This document shows positions 58,990-64,000 of a stretch of DNA of 64,000 bases, in pieces (position 1 is the stretch's first letter; the number at the start of each line of letters is the position of its first letter). The position numbers and the translations under genes were made by a program. The notes under the pieces are model-generated. The model made no database searches and had not been told where the DNA came from. It saw nothing but the letters and a program-made list of their open reading frames with translations. The stretch is from JANQPA01 sp964548175 (lineage in GTDB: Bacteria; Bacteroidota; Bacteroidia; Chitinophagales; Saprospiraceae): contig CAZJQS010000025.1 in the NCBI GenBank assembly GCA_964548175.1, positions 5,581 to 69,580 of the forward strand, read 5' to 3'.

Positions 58990-61900
58990 ATGAGAGTTTA
59001 CTTAAGAGGATCTGCATTTGATAGCTCTGAAGGCAACAACACCTTCCTCATGATCGACGGTCAGGATTGCAAACTACCTAAAAAACGTGGATTGAACACC
59101 ATGATACTACACCCGGACGGCAGTGTAAAAAAGTCAGCCTCCTTCGATACGTTCGGTACAAGAAACAACTGGCTGGTCTGGGCAGATTTTATTCAACAGC
59201 ATGCCGAGCCCGGTGATATCGTAGCCACTGCTACCTTTGATGCATCCTGGCATGCACTCCCTTGGAGCAGTGTGGATAAGTTTTTGCGCAGCATAGACGC
59301 TATAGAAGCCTACCGGTTTAATAAAGGCATCTCCGACTGGCGGGTAGCCCGTACGCCTTATGCACTATTATTCATCATGGGCGAAACCAGTTGCTGGGAG
59401 GCGGCTCAGCCCTATGGCGGACCGAATGCCCATATTGAGGTGGAGATCGCCCAAGAGGAAACCCAGCAGGGCGTAAGCAGGCCCTGCCTGGAATTCGACG
59501 GACAGGGTGATTACCTGAGCGCCGAACTGGATGTTCCGGAAACCGATTATACCGTCAGCATTTGGTTTAAGACAGATCACCGGAACTGCGGTCTTTTTTC
59601 GGTGGATGCCGGTGATCGAGGTGCACAAGGACACGACCGGCACCTGTACCTGAATGATGGACACCTGTGTGCACGACTATGGAGCAATGAAGTCATCAGG
59701 TCAAAAGGCGTCAACTATGCCGACAACCAATGGCATCACTTAACGCATGTGATCGGAAAGAGCGTGAATGGACAACAACTCTACGTGGACGGTGTATTGG
59801 TAGCTCAGGGACAAAAAGCTCAGTCTGACTTCGGTCAGCAAACCGGGATCAACATAGGCTTTAGCAATGATGCCTCCAGTCCCTATTTTAAAGGACAAAT
59901 TGCCGAAGTCTCTATCTGGTCTATCGTTCGCAGTCAACGAGATCTCAGGGTGTGGAAAGAACAGGTCATAGGCCACGAGGAAGGATTGGAGGCGCTTTGG
60001 GCATTTAGTTTCCGGCAAGAATCGCCGATGAAAGACCTTTCAAAACAGGCCCATTTGTTAACCTCACATGGCAATCCTGTATGGACGAGTACAGACAACT
60101 TCCCGGGAGCCTTTTTATTGCAGCAATTGCCGCCCGACCTGGAAGGGATCCGCTCTGAAGCGGAATCCTTAGCATCTGTAGGAGGACGCTTAGGAAAAGG
60201 GTACGAGCAAGACCCACCTGAAGACTTACCAAAGGAGTCGCTGCCGGAATTGATCACTAAGGGAAAAATGCCCCAGTACGGGTTGTTCCGCAAAGCGCTT
60301 GGCAACGTTAAAAATGACCGGCTTCATCTGTCTAAAGCATTGCTGGACGATTTTGTGGTTGTTGGGAACGAAGCAGCCGGTATACTGGACCTGTTTTTCA
60401 CCATTCAAGACCCGGAAGTTCGCTTTATTAAAGGAGAACCCGGCATGGTGGGAGATCCGGGTATGGAAATTGCGGGAGAGCAAGGCGGTGAAAAGCTGCT
60501 GGCCACCCCGGAAGACCACAAACTGCGTATCTCAGGAAGTATTGAGCTGTTTAATCGTGCGGGCTTCCATTTGCAGTCCGATTTTTTCAGGTATAAGGGA
60601 AAAAACCGCTTTGCGTTTCGGATAGAATCCGAGGAACCTCTGGGGATAGGCGCCTTTTTGAAGGATGTTCCGTTGTTGAATGCCTTGAAGCTGGAATCGC
60701 CTGTGTTTATTGTAGCGAACGCCCCGACTTTATATGATCCACAACTGGATGCCGGGGTAAATGAGGGTTTCAATTTTTACGGAGCGATGGATATTGGCGA
60801 AAGTCGAGATCCAGGCATGCGGTTCATTGGAGGATTGCTTCAGGTAGATGCCCTGGCTGTTCACGCAGCAATAGATAGATCGAATCCAGCAGCAACCAGC
60901 ATTATCCTGGAAGCTTCTTTGAAAAGAGAGATCCCCATTATCAAGGGCGCTTCATTCGAGCTCAGCTTTACCCGAACTGATCTCGGGATTACCCTTACCG
61001 GCATGCCGCCGGAGCCGGCCATTGCGATGTCCCAGGATCTGGCCGTAAAGCTGGATTATGGGTCACAAAGGGCCAATCTCATCTTTACAGGGGGCATTAA
61101 ACTCGAGGCGGAATCCGCGACGGGAGCGTTCACCATGAACGGGACAGGCCGTCATCCCGAAGGGGAACTGACCGGCACGGTCCAGAATTCAGGGGAATGG
61201 AAAGAACCTTTTGGCATCCCTGGCGTGGTCATTCGGCAGATGGCCGTTCAATTGGGAGGCACCTACGCAGCGCCCTGGATCGACAACATCGGTATCCACG
61301 GTAACCTGAAGATCGGCGATATTGACGGCAGCATTTCCATACTGGTGGATTCCAATGACCCCGACCAGTTTGTGCTGGCCGGCACGACCGACCGCATGAC
61401 CTTGCTGCAGCTGATGAGCACGACTACCCCTGCGACCTTCATTACGTACCAGGCCCTTCCGGCAAAACTGAAAAAAGTACTGAACAAGCTTATCGACGTT
61501 AAAATGGAGGACGTCAAAGTCAACATTGTGCCATATCCTACTTCCATTGGAGGCGTACATTTCCGGGATCAGGGCTTTACCGTAGCCGGCCGTTTGAGTG
61601 CCTGGGGCTGGGAAGCCATGGCATATGTGAATATAGACCCCAAGGATGGAATGGTGGTGCAGGCGGAGATGGAGCCGGTCAACATTCTGGACGTCTTTCG
61701 CATTAAAGGCGGCGGAGATCAGGCAGCGCCCGTACTTAAGACCCGCATCACCCCATTGAGCGGACAAGTTCCCAGCTTGCTCCTGGCCTCAGAAATTTAC
61801 TTGCTGGGCTTATCGCGTGAGATGGAAGTAGAAGCTGACGAAAACGGCTTTTCGTTTTTATTCAAACAAAACATAGGGCGCTTCCTGCAGACCCATCTGA

Positions 61901-63090
61901 ATATCCAGTACAGTGATTACAATTTCAGTGCTGAAGGGAACCTTGATTTTGAGCTAAAAGCTACTATTCCAACTCCGTTTGGCCATATAAGGCTGGACAC
62001 GGGCATGGATGTCGACGCCAACATGCGCGCCGGAAAAGATCATGGATTTCTGCTCCAGGCCAAAGCCGGCTTCCGCTTCCAGGGGGCGGAGGTTAGAGTG
62101 CCGGAACTTCATTTAAAGGTAGCGCCGAGAGACTTTGAGGGCATCTATCAAGCCCTGGTCAAACAGATTCGTGACCACGGCAGGGAGTTGTTCATGCAAT
62201 TCTTCGGCACATTAGGAGAATGGGTGCTGGCTGTTAAAGACGGTATTATCGATTTTGGCGGCGAGGTAGCAGATGTGGCGAAAAACATCTACAAGGTCGG
62301 TATGGAGGAAGCGGCACAAGCCTATAAAGCACTTGGAAAGGCGGCCGGGGAACTTGCCGGTGGGCTGAAAAAGATCTATGGTGCTACGGACAGGCAGGTG
62401 GCGCAGACCCTGAAAAAGCTAAATTATACGGCCGATCAGATCGCAGGCGCTTTAAAAGACGCCTTTGGATACGGCAGCGATCAGGTAGCTCGTGTATTGA
62501 GAGAAGTAGGTTATACGGCCGAACAAATCGCCTATACTCTGAAACGGACCTTCCGCCTGGGTGAAGAGGAAATAGGGAAAGTACTGAAACGGATCGGTTA
62601 TTCCGTGGAGGAAGTCGGACGAGTGATGGAAAAACTGTTGAATTTATCAGTGGGCAATTTGTCCAGTATTTTTGCTGTCCAAAGGGCCGTAATGTTAATA
62701 AAAACGCTTCAAAAAATAGGATTCAACTCCAGGGAAGTTGGCCGGTTTTTGAAAAATGCAAAGGGCTTTGGGGCATCTTTGGTAGCTTCCTTGATGTCAA
62801 AAGCAGGATATGGTATTAATACGGTCGGAGACACACTAAGAGAGCTGTATCGCCTGTCGGACCGTAGTATGGCCAGGGCCCTGAAAGCAGGGTTCAACTC
62901 TGCCAAGGAAGTCGGTAATTACCTTCGAAGAGCCTACCGCATTTCTGATCCTAAACGGCTAAAAGGTCTTCTCGAATCAGCCGGTTTTTCCGGGAAAGAT
63001 ATTGAAAGGGCGTTCAAGGAATTTGGCGGAAAGTTTGCGGATGCAGTCAAAGATCTGTTTGGGAAAATTGGAGATATTTTCGGCTTCTAA
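58990..63090 (+). CDS. Giant ILEI/PANDER-LamG protein with C-terminal helical repeats
   Basis: The protein has 1366 residues and no signal peptide. Residues 1-155 fit an ILEI/PANDER (FAM3-like, also seen in POMGNT1) domain: KKRGLNTMILHPDGSV, SASFDTFGTRNNW, WADFIQQHAEPGDIVA and SDWRVARTPYALLFIMG. Residues of about 165-345 are a LamG/concanavalin-like domain (CLEFDGQGDYLSAELDVPE, NQWHHLTHVIGKSVNGQQLY). A long beta-rich middle (about 440-1040) is unrecognised. From about 1110 to the end comes a helical repeat with a period of 16-17 residues (GYTAEQIAYTLKRTFRLG, QVARVLREVGYTAEQIA). Possible carbohydrate-binding or structural role; function unknown. Confidence 0.85.
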   Translation: MRVYLRGSAFDSSEGNNTFLMIDGQDCKLPKKRGLNTMILHPDGSVKKSASFDTFGTRNNWLVWADFIQQHAEPGDIVATATFDASWHALPWSSVDKFLRSIDAIEAYRFNKGISDWRVARTPYALLFIMGETSCWEAAQPYGGPNAHIEVEIAQEETQQGVSRPCLEFDGQGDYLSAELDVPETDYTVSIWFKTDHRNCGLFSVDAGDRGAQGHDRHLYLNDGHLCARLWSNEVIRSKGVNYADNQWHHLTHVIGKSVNGQQLYVDGVLVAQGQKAQSDFGQQTGINIGFSNDASSPYFKGQIAEVSIWSIVRSQRDLRVWKEQVIGHEEGLEALWAFSFRQESPMKDLSKQAHLLTSHGNPVWTSTDNFPGAFLLQQLPPDLEGIRSEAESLASVGGRLGKGYEQDPPEDLPKESLPELITKGKMPQYGLFRKALGNVKNDRLHLSKALLDDFVVVGNEAAGILDLFFTIQDPEVRFIKGEPGMVGDPGMEIAGEQGGEKLLATPEDHKLRISGSIELFNRAGFHLQSDFFRYKGKNRFAFRIESEEPLGIGAFLKDVPLLNALKLESPVFIVANAPTLYDPQLDAGVNEGFNFYGAMDIGESRDPGMRFIGGLLQVDALAVHAAIDRSNPAATSIILEASLKREIPIIKGASFELSFTRTDLGITLTGMPPEPAIAMSQDLAVKLDYGSQRANLIFTGGIKLEAESATGAFTMNGTGRHPEGELTGTVQNSGEWKEPFGIPGVVIRQMAVQLGGTYAAPWIDNIGIHGNLKIGDIDGSISILVDSNDPDQFVLAGTTDRMTLLQLMSTTTPATFITYQALPAKLKKVLNKLIDVKMEDVKVNIVPYPTSIGGVHFRDQGFTVAGRLSAWGWEAMAYVNIDPKDGMVVQAEMEPVNILDVFRIKGGGDQAAPVLKTRITPLSGQVPSLLLASEIYLLGLSREMEVEADENGFSFLFKQNIGRFLQTHLNIQYSDYNFSAEGNLDFELKATIPTPFGHIRLDTGMDVDANMRAGKDHGFLLQAKAGFRFQGAEVRVPELHLKVAPRDFEGIYQALVKQIRDHGRELFMQFFGTLGEWVLAVKDGIIDFGGEVADVAKNIYKVGMEEAAQAYKALGKAAGELAGGLKKIYGATDRQVAQTLKKLNYTADQIAGALKDAFGYGSDQVARVLREVGYTAEQIAYTLKRTFRLGEEEIGKVLKRIGYSVEEVGRVMEKLLNLSVGNLSSIFAVQRAVMLIKTLQKIGFNSREVGRFLKNAKGFGASLVASLMSKAGYGINTVGDTLRELYRLSDRSMARALKAGFNSAKEVGNYLRRAYRISDPKRLKGLLESAGFSGKDIERAFKEFGGKFADAVKDLFGKIGDIFGF

Positions 63091-63098
63091 TATTATAA

Positions 63099-63142
63099 CC
63101 TTCGAAAAAGTTCAAAGAACTTTTTCGAAGGCTTCCCTTTTT
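63099..63142 (+). terminator. Strong Rho-independent terminator
   Basis: CCTTCGAAAAAGTTC (63099-63113) pairs perfectly with GAACTTTTTCGAAGG (63117-63131) around AAA, followed by a T-run. It lies 8 bases after the stop of the giant gene and ends at the stop of the convergent YdeI gene. Confidence 0.92.
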
Positions 63143-63145
63143 TAC

Positions 63146-63664
63146 CTAACCTTCCACATTGGGAATTGTCCCATACATTTTACCTTTCCTGGTCATTTTA
63201 ATAAGGTAATTCAAACGTTTCAGGCGTTCTTCCTGACGAGAAAGGTTAGCTTCGATGATCCAGCCTATTTTGAGACGTTTATAGAAAAAAGGAAACTGCT
63301 GAAAATTTTCCCAAACTTCCTCATCTTCCTTCAAGGCCTGAGCAATCCATTCCGGCAATTCCCAGGGTTCATCCGGCGAGCCGATCTGGTCTTCAATGGG
63401 GGCAATGCCTGCCGCTGTCATGAGGCCTAGTCGCTGGATTTTCCATACTCGCTGGCGGTTGAGTTCGGATAGATAAGTCTTTTTTCGCCTGGGTGTAATG
63501 CGCTGCACCCGACTTTCCGTATCATATTTTTTCACCACCCCGTCGATCCATCCAAAGCAAAGACATTCTTCCACAAGATCATCATAGGGTAGGGAAGGCT
63601 TGCCACTGTCCTTGCGATACATCTGAAGCCAGACCTCTGTCTTCACCTGATGGAATTCCTGCAA
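63146..63664 (-). CDS. YdeI/OmpD-associated-family protein, 5' end apparently frameshifted
   Basis: From the TTG at 63664 the protein has 172 residues with the YdeI pattern: EVWLQMYRKDSGKPSLPYDD, VEECLCFGWIDGVVKKYD, RITPRRKKTYLSELNRQRVW and FQQFPFFYKRLKIGWIIEA. The conserved N-terminus EITEIFYP and QWREWLQEFHQ continues upstream in the same frame without an ATG. An ATG at 63762-63764 lies in another frame, separated by a run of eight A. One base fewer in that run gives a continuous protein from 63764. So the gene may be truncated by error, phase-variable or degraded. Family role (bacteriocin protection) is only loosely established. Confidence 0.75.
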   Translation of the reverse strand: MQEFHQVKTEVWLQMYRKDSGKPSLPYDDLVEECLCFGWIDGVVKKYDTESRVQRITPRRKKTYLSELNRQRVWKIQRLGLMTAAGIAPIEDQIGSPDEPWELPEWIAQALKEDEEVWENFQQFPFFYKRLKIGWIIEANLSRQEERLKRLNYLIKMTRKGKMYGTIPNVEG

Positions 63665-63764
63665 CCACTCCCGCCACTGTGACCGGTAGTGGGGGTAAAA
63701 TATTTCCGTGATTTCCTTTTTTGGGTAGAAGGTAGAAGACTTTGTTTTTTTTAGTATAAAACAT

Positions 63765-64000
63765 TACTCAGTTAAAAATTTCTTTTGTTTTTTTCTTAAA
63801 AAAACCTAAGCAAATCACCAAATAAAAAAGAATTCAAATAAACATCCGGAGACTTTTATCATCGAAAGCTAAAAAAATACCCAATAATTTAGCGAAAGAT
63901 TTATCTTTCTACCAAAAACACCCCAAGCCGCTCTGCAGCGACACCCACAAGCATCAGAGCGCAAGCCCGATGCTACCAAAAGCCGCTCTGCAGCGACATA
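63765..64000. repeat. AT-rich intergenic region ending in palindromic repeats
   Basis: 63765-63920 is AT-rich with no gene seen. From about 63925 two copies of AAGCCGCTCTGCAGCGACA (near 63925 and 63979) flank GCATCAGAGCGCAAGCCCGA. This is the same family as 54645-55107 and 58683-58810. The window ends inside it. Confidence 0.75.

Noticed and set aside
1..64000. tRNA, rRNA, tmRNA or insertion-sequence transposase genes
   Set aside because: None recognised on either strand by reading; a dedicated RNA-gene scan could still find a short one.

Overview
This window comes from a Bacteroidota genome, most likely Saprospiria-like; the class is an inference. The phylum call rests on three proteins with type IX secretion (Por) C-terminal sorting domains (7546-9096, 39279-40886, 57207-58643), a DUF1573-YajC-YbbR operon, DUF2157/GDYXXLXY/DUF3592 membrane proteins, frequent lipoprotein signals and weak or absent Shine-Dalgarno sequences. 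A run of 100 N at 54898-54997 shows a draft scaffold. No rRNA, tRNA or CRISPR array was found.

Layout. 1-14 kb: truncated SppA, isoaspartyl peptidase/asparaginase lipoprotein, ECF sigma factor plus membrane protein, PLP decarboxylase behind a 60-bp palindrome, sucC, secreted M43-like metalloprotease, mdh, a thioredoxin-fold redox protein, a VWA protein and an esterase. 14-24 kb: miaE, a peptidase-containing ABC exporter with its HlyD-type adaptor, lpdA, folE, an SDR and a subtilase. 24-35 kb: an unusual ClpB-like ATPase, DUF429 protein, shikimate kinase, DUF1573/yajC/ybbR, dnaG and a DEAD-box helicase. 35-48 kb: a run of membrane and envelope proteins, an M14-type deacylase, penicillin acylase, a beta-lactamase-fold hydrolase, DUF2490, DUF1295 and DUF2177 proteins.

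The most interesting region is 47.9-54.6 kb, a complete diversity-generating retroelement (DGR). It has an Avd accessory protein (49031-49372, minus) and a DGR-type reverse transcriptase (49373-50479, plus) whose start codons are back to back. The adenine-rich 117-bp template repeat (50446-50562) overlaps the 3' end of the RT gene. Two formylglycine-generating-enzyme-fold variable proteins (48026-48799 and 50755-51561) end in 117-bp variable repeats. Both variable repeats are identical to each other and differ from the template at 19 positions, every one an adenine in the template. Each is followed by a GC-rich hairpin, as in known DGR target sites. Arrays of short palindromic repeats flank the variable-protein genes. 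Directly downstream lies a 905-residue LRR-Roc-COR-TIR protein, suggesting (inference) a diversified recognition protein next to a TIR effector, that is, a conflict or immune-type island.

54.6-64 kb holds a palindromic/tandem repeat field with the assembly gap, a coiled-coil protein, a Uma2-family protein, a secreted PQQ-type sugar dehydrogenase-like protein, a 1366-residue ILEI/PANDER-LamG-helical-repeat protein and a YdeI-like protein with an apparent homopolymer frameshift at its 5' end. Several families of dispersed palindromes sit between genes, often between convergent genes.
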